Under the pieces are notes generated by a model. That model had not been told where the DNA came from, did not search any database, and saw only the letters and a list, made by a program, of their open reading frames with translations. Below, piece by piece: positions 5,516 through 12,389 of a DNA stretch of 17,426 nt (positions within the stretch are counted from its first letter, which is position 1; the number at the start of each line of letters is the position of its first letter). The stretch covers positions 1-17,426 of the forward strand of contig JALHWS010000115.1 in the NCBI GenBank assembly GCA_022866885.1, given 5' to 3'. Source of the DNA: Candidatus Microgenomates bacterium. Lineage in GTDB: Bacteria; Patescibacteriota; Microgenomatia; 2-02-FULL-39-11. The translations under genes and the position numbers were made by a program.

Positions 5516-7324
5516 ATGTCAAAAATATTGGATGAAAAGTTAAAAAAGAAATCTTCGGAGGAACTCCATTTGTGGGCACTTCGCCATACGGCTGAACATG
5601 TCCTTCATACAGCCCTACAAAATATTTACCCTTCGATGAAAAAAGCTATGGGACCGGCCACGGATGAAGGATATTACCACGATTTTGATTTGGACGTAAA
5701 AGTAAGTGACAGTGATTTTCCTAAAATTGAAAAGGAAATGAAAAGGATTATAGATTTAAATCTGCCAATGATACAGGAATTCGTTGGTGAAAAAGAGGCC
5801 AGAAAAATATTCAAAAATAATCCTTACAAATTAGAATGGGTTGATCAGATCAAAAGCCGCAGGGAAAAATTTTCTCTTTATAAAATAGGGGATATTGATT
5901 GTGATCTTTGCAGTGGTCCGCATGTCAAATCAACTGGAGAAGTCAAAGCATTTAAACTTTTAAAAGTTGCCGGTGCCTATTGGCATGGAGATGAAAAAAA
6001 CAAGATGCTAACTAGAATCTATGGAACTTGTTTTCCAACTAAAGAGGAATTAGATATATATCTTTGGCAGCAGGAAGAAGCCAAAAAAAGAGATCATCGG
6101 GTACTGGGAAAGAAACTTGACCTTTTTGTTATCGATGAGAATATCGGCAAAGGTCTTCCGCTTTTAACTCCTAAAGGAGCAATCATCAGAAAACAAATTC
6201 TTGACTATGAATATCAATTGGAACACCAAAACGGCTTTTTGCATGTAGTTACACCGCATATAGCCAGAAGCGAATTATATAAAAAAACCGGTCACTGGCA
6301 GCATTATAAAGAAGTCATGTATGAGTCGTTCGGAATAGACGGAGATGAATATGTATTAAAACCGATGAATTGCCCTCATCATTATATGATATATAAGAGT
6401 AAACCCAGAAGCTACCGGGATCTCCCCATCAGGCTGACTGAACCGGGTACCTGTTATCGTTTTGAGAAAACAGGCGAATTGTCAGGCTTAATCCGGGTAC
6501 GGGCCTTAACAATTGACGATTCACATATTCTTATGAGAGAAGACCAGATAGAAGACGAATTCAAAACGTGTATAAAAATGGTCAGTGAGATGTTCAGGGT
6601 ATTGGGTTTGAAAAACTATTATGTCAGACTTTCTCTGCCTGATCCTTCGGATGCCGTTAAATATATCGCGGATGCCGATGTATGGAAGGCAGCAAAAGAT
6701 AAGCTGGAAAAAATCGTCAAAGACAATCATTTACCGTATAAAATAGCCAAAGGAGAAGCGTCATTTTACGGCCCGAAATTGGATTATATGGTTAAAGATT
6801 CCATCGGACGGGAATGGCAAATGAGTACTTTGCAGCTCGATCTTTTTATGGGAAAAAGATTGAATCTAACCTATATAGACAGTAACGGTGAAGAAAAACA
6901 CCCGGTAATACTCCATAGGGGTCTGACAGGATCTATTGAGAGAACTTTGGCCATACTTATCGAACATTACGCGGGAAAATTTCCTTTATGGTTATCTCCT
7001 GTCCAGATTAGTCTTATTCCGATTGCGGACAGACATCTCGACCAGGCAAATAAAATTTATAAGCTCCTTTTTGATGAAAATATCCGGGTGGAAATTGACC
7101 AGCGGAGCGAATCAATGCAGGCGAAAATCCGCGACGCGACTTTACAAAAAGTCCCATATATGGGTATAATAGGGGACAACGAAGTTCAAAAATCAAATAT
7201 CAAAGATCAAAAACAAGAAGAATTGTATATTTCAATAAGAAATTTGGGTGGACAAAATTTAGGGCAAATGACAGTTGCCCGTCTTTTAGAACTGTTAAAA
7301 ACTGAGATTGAGAAGAAACTTTAA
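5516..7324 (+). CDS. thrS: Threonine-tRNA ligase without TGS domain
   Basis: Class II synthetase that charges tRNA-Thr. It is 602 residues, shorter than the ~640 of E. coli, because the N-terminal TGS domain is absent; the protein begins almost directly with the editing domain. Editing motifs: HTAEH (H24, H28) and CSGPH (C132, H136). Catalytic core: zinc ligands C286 (MNCPHH), H337 (DDSHIL) and H467 (VILHRG); motif 2 around YRFEKTGELSG (314-324); motif 3 arginine in TGSIERT (R476). The anticodon-binding domain follows from about 495 and contains a repeat-encoded insert near 558-567. AAGGAG (5505-5510), 5 bases before the ATG, is one of the few good Shine-Dalgarno sites in the window. It lies behind a T-box with a possible Thr specifier, and infC overlaps its end. 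Confidence 0.97.
   Translation: MSKILDEKLKKKSSEELHLWALRHTAEHVLHTALQNIYPSMKKAMGPATDEGYYHDFDLDVKVSDSDFPKIEKEMKRIIDLNLPMIQEFVGEKEARKIFKNNPYKLEWVDQIKSRREKFSLYKIGDIDCDLCSGPHVKSTGEVKAFKLLKVAGAYWHGDEKNKMLTRIYGTCFPTKEELDIYLWQQEEAKKRDHRVLGKKLDLFVIDENIGKGLPLLTPKGAIIRKQILDYEYQLEHQNGFLHVVTPHIARSELYKKTGHWQHYKEVMYESFGIDGDEYVLKPMNCPHHYMIYKSKPRSYRDLPIRLTEPGTCYRFEKTGELSGLIRVRALTIDDSHILMREDQIEDEFKTCIKMVSEMFRVLGLKNYYVRLSLPDPSDAVKYIADADVWKAAKDKLEKIVKDNHLPYKIAKGEASFYGPKLDYMVKDSIGREWQMSTLQLDLFMGKRLNLTYIDSNGEEKHPVILHRGLTGSIERTLAILIEHYAGKFPLWLSPVQISLIPIADRHLDQANKIYKLLFDENIRVEIDQRSESMQAKIRDATLQKVPYMGIIGDNEVQKSNIKDQKQEELYISIRNLGGQNLGQMTVARLLELLKTEIEKKL
7187..7214 (+). repeat. Four tandem heptamers inside thrS
   Basis: CAAAAAT, CAAATAT, CAAAGAT and CAAAAAC follow each other without gaps. 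They encode about residues 558-567 of ThrRS, which sit where other ThrRS proteins have a tight turn between the GDNEV strand and the next strand. The unit is 7 bp, so gain or loss of one unit would shift the frame. Confidence 0.75.
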
Positions 7325-7835
7325 ATATTACCGGTTGAATTACCAGATCACAGCTTTGACGATGCGTCTATTGGATGAAACGGGTAAACAGATCGGGGTA
7401 GTGGAAAAAAACGAAGCTTTGAGAATGGCGCAGGCGCAGCAGAAGGATCTGGTAGAAATCGCTTCACAAGCCAAACCGCCTGTGGTGAAGCTGATTGATT
7501 TCAAGAAGTTCAAGTATCTGGAAGCGAAAAAGGAGAGAGAAAGTAAAAAAAGCGTCAAGCATGTGGATATCAAAGAAATCCGTCTTTCGCCTTTTATCGG
7601 AGCGCATGATTTCGACACCCGGATACAGAAGGCGGAAGAATTTCTTAAGGCCGGAAACCAGCTCAAAATTACGGTCGTCTTTAAGGGGCGGGAAATTACC
7701 CATAAGGAATTCGGGACCGGCGTCATGACGAAAGCGGTAGACAGATTGAAAAATATCTCTAAAGCTATAAAACCGCCGCATTTCGAAGGCCGATTTCTGG
7801 TAACGATACTAACGGCAGTTAAAAAACAAGCATAA
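7308..7835 (+). CDS. infC: Translation initiation factor IF-3
   Basis: Binds the 30S subunit and checks initiator tRNA and start codon. The N-domain is recognisable from YRLNYQIT through LLDETGKQIGVV, DLVEIASQAKPPVVKLIDFKKFKY; the linker is lysine-rich; the C-domain has VKHVDIKEIRLSPFIGAHDFDTR and KAEEFLKAGNQLKITVVFKGRE. Total length up to 175 residues, normal. The start is uncertain: the family pattern YRxNxQI must be included, yet the only ATG (7362) falls after it. TTG 7308 (used here, overlapping thrS by 17 bp) keeps the whole domain; TTG 7335 would begin at LNYQIT. A rare start codon would fit the family, since E. coli infC also uses one, but no Shine-Dalgarno sequence decides it. Followed by rpmI and rplT in the usual infC order. 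Confidence 0.93.
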   Translation: MRRNFKYYRLNYQITALTMRLLDETGKQIGVVEKNEALRMAQAQQKDLVEIASQAKPPVVKLIDFKKFKYLEAKKERESKKSVKHVDIKEIRLSPFIGAHDFDTRIQKAEEFLKAGNQLKITVVFKGREITHKEFGTGVMTKAVDRLKNISKAIKPPHFEGRFLVTILTAVKKQA

Positions 7836-7840
7836 ATAAT

Positions 7841-8029
7841 ATGCCGAAACAAAAAACAAGAAAAACGGTTGCCAAAAGATTTAAGCTCACCAAAGGCGGA
7901 AAAATCATGCGCTTGCATCAGGGCGGCCGTCATCTTAGAGTTAAGAAATCCAAAAAAAGATGCCGTTTATATAAGGAACCGACAAGGCTCAATACCCAGC
8001 AAACCAGAAAGATAAAGCCATTCATATGA
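7841..8029 (+). CDS. rpmI: 50S ribosomal protein L35
   Basis: A 62-residue, highly basic protein. The N-terminal MPKQKTRKTVAKRFKLTKGGKI is the L35 signature (MPKxKTxKxxAKRFKxTxxGK), and the length is typical. It is a component of the large ribosomal subunit. It starts 5 bp after infC, with no strong Shine-Dalgarno sequence, and its TGA overlaps the rplT start (ATGA), which suggests translational coupling. Part of the conserved infC-rpmI-rplT order. Confidence 0.97.
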   Translation: MPKQKTRKTVAKRFKLTKGGKIMRLHQGGRHLRVKKSKKRCRLYKEPTRLNTQQTRKIKPFI

Positions 8030-8373
8030 GAATCAAAAGAGGTGTCGTCAGTCACAGGAAACACAAAAAACTGCTTTCGACCGTTAAGGGTTATCGGATG
8101 ACCAAAAGACGGTTGGTAAAGGTCGCCAAAGAAGCCCAGCTTCATGCCGGGCAGTATGCTTTCGCCGGCCGACACATCAGAAAGTCTGATTTTCGGAAAC
8201 TTTGGATAACCAGAATCTCAGAGGCAGTCAAAAAATACGGAATTTCTTATAGTAAATTCATCGCCAATTTGAAAAAGGCCAATATCGCTTTGGATCGGAA
8301 AGTCCTCTCCAATCTTTTAAACACCGATCCGGAAACTTTCAAAACCATCGTTGACAAGGTGAAGAATATTTGA
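8026..8373 (+). CDS. rplT: 50S ribosomal protein L20
   Basis: A 115-residue protein, standard L20 length. Motifs: MRIKRGVVSHRKHKKLLSTV at the N-terminus, then KGYRMTKRR, AFAGRHIRKSDFRKLWITRI and YSKFIANLKKANIALDRKVL, all typical of L20, which binds 23S rRNA early in 50S assembly. It overlaps rpmI by four bases. In other bacteria L20 represses this operon through the mRNA; no such site is recognisable here. It ends 18 bp before the leader peptide of the aro operon, and a possible promoter for that operon lies over its last codons. Confidence 0.97.
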   Translation: MRIKRGVVSHRKHKKLLSTVKGYRMTKRRLVKVAKEAQLHAGQYAFAGRHIRKSDFRKLWITRISEAVKKYGISYSKFIANLKKANIALDRKVLSNLLNTDPETFKTIVDKVKNI

Positions 8374-8379
8374 TAAGCT
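8351..8379 (+). promoter_or_regulatory. Possible promoter of the aro operon leader
   Basis: A perfect -35 TTGACA at 8351-8356 and a weak -10 TAAGCT at 8374-8379, 17 bp apart, across the end of rplT. The start would fall near 8386, only a few bases before the leader peptide ATG at 8392. The -10 matches the consensus at only three of six positions, so transcription may instead read through from rplT. Confidence 0.35.
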
Positions 8380-8391
8380 TCACACGCTGAT

Positions 8392-8475
8392 ATGTCGAAA
8401 TTAAGACAAACCAATAATTTTTATTATTTTTACTTTACCGCCGGTAGCGGGATTGGTTTGTTTTGTAAACTTTAA
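8392..8475 (+). CDS. Phe/Tyr-rich leader peptide of the aro attenuator
   Basis: A 27-codon frame, ATG 8392 to TAA 8473-8475, beginning MSKLRQTNNFYYFYF. Codons 10-15 (8419-8436) read TTT TAT TAT TTT TAC TTT, six aromatic codons in a row. They lie just upstream of the first gene of the Phe/Tyr pathway, between pairing segments 1 and 2 of the attenuator. It resembles the pheA, pheST and trp leader peptides of enterobacteria in design, not in sequence. No Shine-Dalgarno sequence is visible, as for many genes here. The product itself probably has no role; its translation would be the sensor. The run of aromatic codons and its fit to the RNA structure make chance unlikely. Confidence 0.75.
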   Translation: MSKLRQTNNFYYFYFTAGSGIGLFCKL

Positions 8476-8525
8476 ACCGTAATTAAAAATTTAGACAACC
8501 AACCCCGCACAGGCGGGGTTTTTTT
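8406..8525 (+). promoter_or_regulatory. Ribosome-mediated transcription attenuator of the aro operon
   Basis: Four segments can pair in alternatives. 1:2 is a perfect 10-bp helix, 8406-8415 (ACAAACCAAT) with 8452-8461 (ATTGGTTTGT). 2:3, the antiterminator, pairs 8447-8458 (GCGGGATTGGTT) with 8497-8508 (AACCAACCCCGC), 11 of 12. 3:4 is the terminator, 8501-8508 with 8513-8520 plus Us. A ribosome stalled on the Phe/Tyr codons (8419-8436) would cover segment 1 and leave segment 2 free to form 2:3, so transcription continues. A ribosome reaching the stop at 8473 would mask part of segment 2 and let 3:4 form. This follows the classical trp/phe model; operation is inferred from sequence. Confidence 0.75.
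8501..8525 (+). terminator. Intrinsic terminator touching the aroF start codon
   Basis: AACCCCGC (8501-8508), loop ACAG and GCGGGGTT (8513-8520): a perfect 8-bp GC-rich stem followed by more Ts up to 8525 (seven Ts counting the stem end). The aroF ATG begins at 8526. It faces the operon, so it acts as an attenuator terminator and not simply as the end of rplT. Confidence 0.85.
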
Positions 8526-9539
8526 ATGATCATTTTCTTAAAGCCCAATTTACCGATAAAGCAGGAAAATGAATTCCGGCGGTTTCTAGCCGACAAAAAA
8601 GTCGATGTCGTCCCTGTTGTCCGGCGAAATCAAACCCTTTTAGTGGTCACCGGAAGATTTAGTGAGTCGACAAAACTGGAGGTCAAACAACATCCGGCGG
8701 TGGCTTCTGTTTTGGAAACCGACCGTTCATACAAACTGGCCGCAAAATCTTTCAATAAAGAAAGCTCCAAAATAAAATTGAACGGTCATCTCGAAATCGG
8801 CGGCAAAGAAATCATTCTCATGGCCGGTCCTTGCTCTGTGGAATCGAAAGCGCAGATCGCCGAAAGCGCCAAAGAAATAAAATCAGCCGGCTGCCAGATA
8901 CTTCGGGGCGGAGCTTTCAAACCGCGAACCGGTCCGTATGATTTTCAGGGCTTGGGAAAAATTGGTTTGCACTTTCTTAAGGAAGCGGCCAAAACTCATT
9001 CGCTTAAGGTTATTACCGAGATCGTAGACGTCAGGGATATCGAACTGATTGAGAAATATACTGACATTTTTCAGGTGGGAACAAGAAACATGCAAAATTA
9101 TGCTCTCCTTCGGGAACTGGGAAAGAAGAGAAAACCGGTCCTACTCAAAAGAGGCATGTGGGCCACTTACAAAGAATTTTTGCTGGCGGCGGAATACATC
9201 CTTCTCGGCGGAAATGAAAATGTCATCTTGTGCGAAAGGGGAATCAGGACATTTGTCCCGGAAACCAGGTTTACTTTAGATCTTTCTGCCGTTGCTTATC
9301 TGAAACACGAAACGCATTTGCCGGTGATAGTTGATCCAAGTCATGGGACCGGCCGGGCTAACCTTGTCCGGGCGATGAGCCGGGAGGCAATCGCGGCCGG
9401 TGCGGACGGACTTTTGATCGAAGCCCATCTAGATCCGCGTAAGTCATTCTCCGATGCTGATCAGGCTATCTCTATGCAGGAATTGAATAAACTTGTTAAA
9501 GAAGTTAAAAAAGTTGCTCGTGCTGTCGATAGAATTTAG
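8526..9539 (+). CDS. aroF: DAHP synthase (type I-beta) with N-terminal regulatory domain
   Basis: Condenses PEP and erythrose 4-phosphate to DAHP, the first shikimate step. 337 residues. Residues 1-~70 form a ferredoxin-like domain like that of Thermotoga DAHP synthase, where it binds Tyr and Phe for feedback inhibition; the linker SYKLAAKSF is also similar. The TIM barrel has AGPCSVES (100-107, metal ligand C103), GGAFKPRTGPYDFQG (128-142), LLKRGM (206-211), CERGIRTF (236-243), DPSHGTGR (270-277, H273), IEAH (E299) and SDADQ (D310), so catalytic and metal residues are complete. The ATG directly follows the attenuator terminator. The only purine-rich stretch upstream, GCGGGG, lies within that terminator. 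First gene of the operon; regulated probably by attenuation plus allosteric feedback. The symbol is a convention for this class. Confidence 0.95.
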   Translation: MIIFLKPNLPIKQENEFRRFLADKKVDVVPVVRRNQTLLVVTGRFSESTKLEVKQHPAVASVLETDRSYKLAAKSFNKESSKIKLNGHLEIGGKEIILMAGPCSVESKAQIAESAKEIKSAGCQILRGGAFKPRTGPYDFQGLGKIGLHFLKEAAKTHSLKVITEIVDVRDIELIEKYTDIFQVGTRNMQNYALLRELGKKRKPVLLKRGMWATYKEFLLAAEYILLGGNENVILCERGIRTFVPETRFTLDLSAVAYLKHETHLPVIVDPSHGTGRANLVRAMSREAIAAGADGLLIEAHLDPRKSFSDADQAISMQELNKLVKEVKKVARAVDRI

Positions 9540-9560
9540 ATGCTGAAATAAATTCAGCAT
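9540..9560 (+). repeat. Hairpin between aroF and pheA
   Basis: ATGCTGAA (9540-9547), loop ATAAA and TTCAGCAT (9553-9560): a perfect 8-bp inverted repeat directly after the aroF stop. It resembles short palindromic repeats seen in many genomes. It has no U-run, so it is an mRNA stem rather than a terminator. It contains the first possible pheA ATG (9559). Confidence 0.7.
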
Positions 9561-10407
9561 GACAATAATTAATATGAAAGAAAATGATGACTATCATTAT
9601 AAGGTCGCTTACCTAGGGTTACCGGGCTCAAACAGTTATATGGCAGCCAATAAATATTTTAAAAAGAATAAAAATATGAAATTAATCTCTTGTCAATCTA
9701 TTGCGGAAGTTTTTAAAAAAGTCACTGACCGGATTTGCCTATTCGGAGTGGTTCCGGTGGAAAATTCCATCACCGGCCGTATCTCACCGGTTTTTGACTT
9801 ATTTTTGAAAAATAAAGTCTCGATTATTGGTGAAATAACTATACCAGTCCATCATCATCTATTGGGAAACGGTAATGTCGACATAGGAAATATTCGGCTC
9901 TGTTATTCACATCCGCAGGCGATTGCCCAGTGCCGGATATTTTTACAAAAACATCCTCTTATTAAATCCGGAATATCTTCCGATACGGCCAGCGCGGCAA
10001 AACAGGTGGCAGAAAGCGGAAAAAAAGAACTGGCGGCTATTGCCGGCCAAAATGCGGCTCATAAATATGGGCTTACGGTGATCAAAAAAAATATCGAAGA
10101 TGAAGAAGGCAATTCAACCCGTTTTGCCGTCATCTCAAAGGAAGATTCTTCAAAACTTAATAACCTGCGGAAGATAATTGATCTTCTTGACGAACAATTA
10201 TTGGATGTTCTGGTGAAACGTTTCCAATTGTCTCACGAAGTAAAAAAAGAGAAAGCCCGATTAAATATACCTATTGAAGATAAAAAGAGAGAGAAAGAGA
10301 TTATGGGAAAATTAAAAAAGAGATGCCGGCAAACGAATTTGTCATTTGATTTTGTCCGCCGGTTATTAAGGGAAATCATTGAAGAATCCAAACGTTTACA
10401 AAAATAA
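9559..10407 (+). CDS. pheA: Prephenate dehydratase-chorismate mutase fusion (no ACT domain)
   Basis: Makes prephenate from chorismate and phenylpyruvate from prephenate. The N-terminal dehydratase domain (about 14-195) has VAYLGLPGSNSY, GVVPVENSITGRI, SHPQAIAQC, SDTASAAKQVAES, AAIAGQNAAHKYGL and the catalytic STRF (186-189). Residues ~198-282 form an AroQ-type chorismate mutase instead of the usual ACT domain, with the E. coli active-site set kept: R204, R221, K232, D241, R244, E245, S277 and Q281 by motif alignment. The order is the reverse of E. coli PheA, and the Phe-binding ACT domain is missing, so direct Phe feedback on this enzyme is doubtful. The start is ATG 9559 (within a hairpin) or, perhaps more likely, ATG 9574; neither has a Shine-Dalgarno sequence. 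One base separates it from tyrA. Confidence 0.93.
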   Translation: MTIINMKENDDYHYKVAYLGLPGSNSYMAANKYFKKNKNMKLISCQSIAEVFKKVTDRICLFGVVPVENSITGRISPVFDLFLKNKVSIIGEITIPVHHHLLGNGNVDIGNIRLCYSHPQAIAQCRIFLQKHPLIKSGISSDTASAAKQVAESGKKELAAIAGQNAAHKYGLTVIKKNIEDEEGNSTRFAVISKEDSSKLNNLRKIIDLLDEQLLDVLVKRFQLSHEVKKEKARLNIPIEDKKREKEIMGKLKKRCRQTNLSFDFVRRLLREIIEESKRLQK

Positions 10408-10408
10408 T

Positions 10409-11290
10409 ATGACAATCAATTTACCCAAAAAAATTGCCATTATCGGAGTCGGCTTGATCGGCGGCTCGATTGCCTTAGGCTTAAAAAAAGCCTTGGGCGA
10501 TAAAATATCGGTTTCAGGTTCGTGCAGTGACCTGAAACGGGCACAGCGTGCGCAGAAAATGGGTATTATTGATGAAATAATAAGTCCCGATAAAAGATCG
10601 CTTACTGATTGCAGTCTTGTTATTATTTCCACACCCATAAATTCTGTTATCACAACAGTGAAACAATTAATCCCTCTCCTTGCTCCAAATACTCTGATGA
10701 TTGATGTCTCCAGTACCAAAAGGATTATTTGTGAGGAAATCAATAAATTTCTTCCGGTAAATCTTTTTTTCCTCGGCACTCATCCGATGGCCGGAAGTGA
10801 ACTTTCCGGTTTTGAAAACGCTTCCGCCGATTTATTTACGAATAAACCCTGGATCGTTTGTCCAAACCAAGAGACCCGAAGAAACAATCTTCTTCCGATA
10901 AAAAGTCTTATTCAAATTTTAAAGGCAAAACCAATCATCATGACACCTGCTCAACACGACAAACTCGTTGCGTGGGCGAGCCATTTATTTCTCATTGTCA
11001 GCAGTATTCTTGTATCTGCGGTTAGCAAGCAATCTCGATGGGAAGAAATCGCCCGGATTGCTTCGACGGGTTTTTGCGATACGACCAGGCTGGCAAGTCA
11101 TGATCCGGATTTGAAAACAGAGATTATCAAAACTAATAAAAAGAATATCACCGATTGTTTATTGAAAGTACGGAATGAAATTGATGATTTTATCATTTTG
11201 TTGGAGCAGAATCGATTTCGAGATATACGGCAATATATGAATAAAACCAAATCAGTAAGAGACAATTACTTAAATGATTACTGCCATTGA
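10409..11290 (+). CDS. tyrA: Prephenate dehydrogenase
   Basis: Oxidises prephenate with NAD(P)+ to 4-hydroxyphenylpyruvate, the tyrosine branch. 293 residues from ATG 10409, which follows the pheA stop by one base (TAATATG); an upstream TTG at 10379 would overlap pheA and is not needed. The Rossmann motif GVGLIGGS begins at G13; other family motifs are DVSSTKR, GTHPMAGSE, the AQHDKLVAWASHL helix with its catalytic-region histidines, and STGFCDTTRLASHDPDL. No ACT or chorismate mutase domain is attached, so the mutase activity must come from the pheA fusion. It ends one base before the aroB start used here. Family call is secure. Confidence 0.94.
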   Translation: MTINLPKKIAIIGVGLIGGSIALGLKKALGDKISVSGSCSDLKRAQRAQKMGIIDEIISPDKRSLTDCSLVIISTPINSVITTVKQLIPLLAPNTLMIDVSSTKRIICEEINKFLPVNLFFLGTHPMAGSELSGFENASADLFTNKPWIVCPNQETRRNNLLPIKSLIQILKAKPIIMTPAQHDKLVAWASHLFLIVSSILVSAVSKQSRWEEIARIASTGFCDTTRLASHDPDLKTEIIKTNKKNITDCLLKVRNEIDDFIILLEQNRFRDIRQYMNKTKSVRDNYLNDYCH

Positions 11291-11291
11291 T

Positions 11292-12389
11292 ATGAAAATA
11301 TTTTGCAAAAAACAAACAACAATCGGAAATCGCTGGACAAAAAACAATTTTATAATTGGTTCTGACTTACTGGCAAATTTAAGTCAATTGGAAATTGTCA
11401 ACAGACCGGAGGTTGATAAGTTTTTTATATTAACGGATAAAACTGTTTTTCGAATTTACGGAAAAAAAATGATCGTTTCTTTAAGAAAAACCAGAAAGTC
11501 TGTTATTCCCTTTATCTTGGAACCGGGTGAAAAAGAAAAAAATATTAATAATGTGATGATGATTATTAATCAATTTATAGAACAAGGCATAACCAGAAAA
11601 TCAATTCTACTGGCTCTGGGTGGAGGTGTAATGACCGATATTGGTGGTTTCGTCGCCTCAATTATTTTACGGGGAATTGATTATATTAATCTTCCTACCA
11701 CTCTAATCGGCCAAGTAGACGCAGGACTGGGCGGAAAGACCGGCGTGAATATCTCACATGAAAAACACATGATTAAGAACATGATAGGAACATTCAAACA
11801 ACCGACCGCTGTCATCAGCGATATCAATGCTTTACGGACACTGCCGGAAAAAGAGATCAAAAACGGGCTGGGTGAAATCATCAAGTATTGGATAGGTTGG
11901 GGAAAACCAGAGGTCAATCTGCTTCACCTTGGAGGTGTATCAGATATGGCACCTTTGGAATTGGCTTCAATAATCAGTCAATGCCAAGAAATAAAATTAG
12001 ACGTTGTAAGAAATGATCCTTTTGAAACAAGACATATCAGGGATAAATTAAACCTCGGCCATACCGTCGGACACGCGATAGAAGGGATATCAAACGGCCG
12101 GTTATCTCATGGAGAGGCGGTAGCGCTCGGGTTGGTGGCAGCGGTAAAAATAAGTGTTTTGAAAGGATTTCTGAAAGAAGAGACAGCCGGAGAAATTATT
12201 AACTTAATAAGACGAGTTGGTTTACCAACGAGCGTTAATGGTCTGGACAAAGAAAAAATTCAGGAAGCTTTGAAATTTGATAAAAAAGACCGGACTTTTG
12301 TTCTTATAAGAGAAATCGGAAAAATAGAAACAAATGTTCCCGTTGAATCATCAATTATTAATCAGGTTCTTGAGGAAATAATTTTATGA
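11292..12389 (+). CDS. aroB: 3-dehydroquinate synthase
   Basis: Converts DAHP to 3-dehydroquinate using NAD+ and a divalent metal, the second shikimate step. 365 residues, normal length. Motifs: LALGGGVMTDIGGFVAS (NAD-binding), NLPTTLIGQVDAGLGGKTGVN, GLGEIIKYW (metal-ligand glutamate), LNLGHTVGHAIE (metal-ligand histidine) and LSHGEAVALG (second histidine). The start ATG 11292 follows the tyrA TGA by one base, the same junction style as pheA-tyrA; an upstream in-frame ATG at 11274 would overlap tyrA. The stop overlaps the aroQ start by four bases. All key residues are present. Confidence 0.95.
   Translation: MKIFCKKQTTIGNRWTKNNFIIGSDLLANLSQLEIVNRPEVDKFFILTDKTVFRIYGKKMIVSLRKTRKSVIPFILEPGEKEKNINNVMMIINQFIEQGITRKSILLALGGGVMTDIGGFVASIILRGIDYINLPTTLIGQVDAGLGGKTGVNISHEKHMIKNMIGTFKQPTAVISDINALRTLPEKEIKNGLGEIIKYWIGWGKPEVNLLHLGGVSDMAPLELASIISQCQEIKLDVVRNDPFETRHIRDKLNLGHTVGHAIEGISNGRLSHGEAVALGLVAAVKISVLKGFLKEETAGEIINLIRRVGLPTSVNGLDKEKIQEALKFDKKDRTFVLIREIGKIETNVPVESSIINQVLEEIIL

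Noticed and set aside
7340..7933. 197-codon ORF antisense to infC
   Set aside because: The plus-strand frame is clearly IF-3; the antisense frame is a codon-bias artefact.
8405..8475. The 10-bp hairpin after rplT as a simple terminator of the ribosomal operon
   Set aside because: The stem has a 36-nt loop and only a short T-run (TTTTG), and it contains the aromatic codon run. It fits better as the 1:2 helix of the attenuator.
8426..8525. T-box in front of aroF
   Set aside because: There is no TGGNACC bulge or antiterminator of T-box type; the leader-peptide arrangement explains the structure.
9049..9279. Additional ORF overlapping aroF in another frame
   Set aside because: It is a shadow of the conserved DAHP synthase frame, with no recognisable protein pattern.
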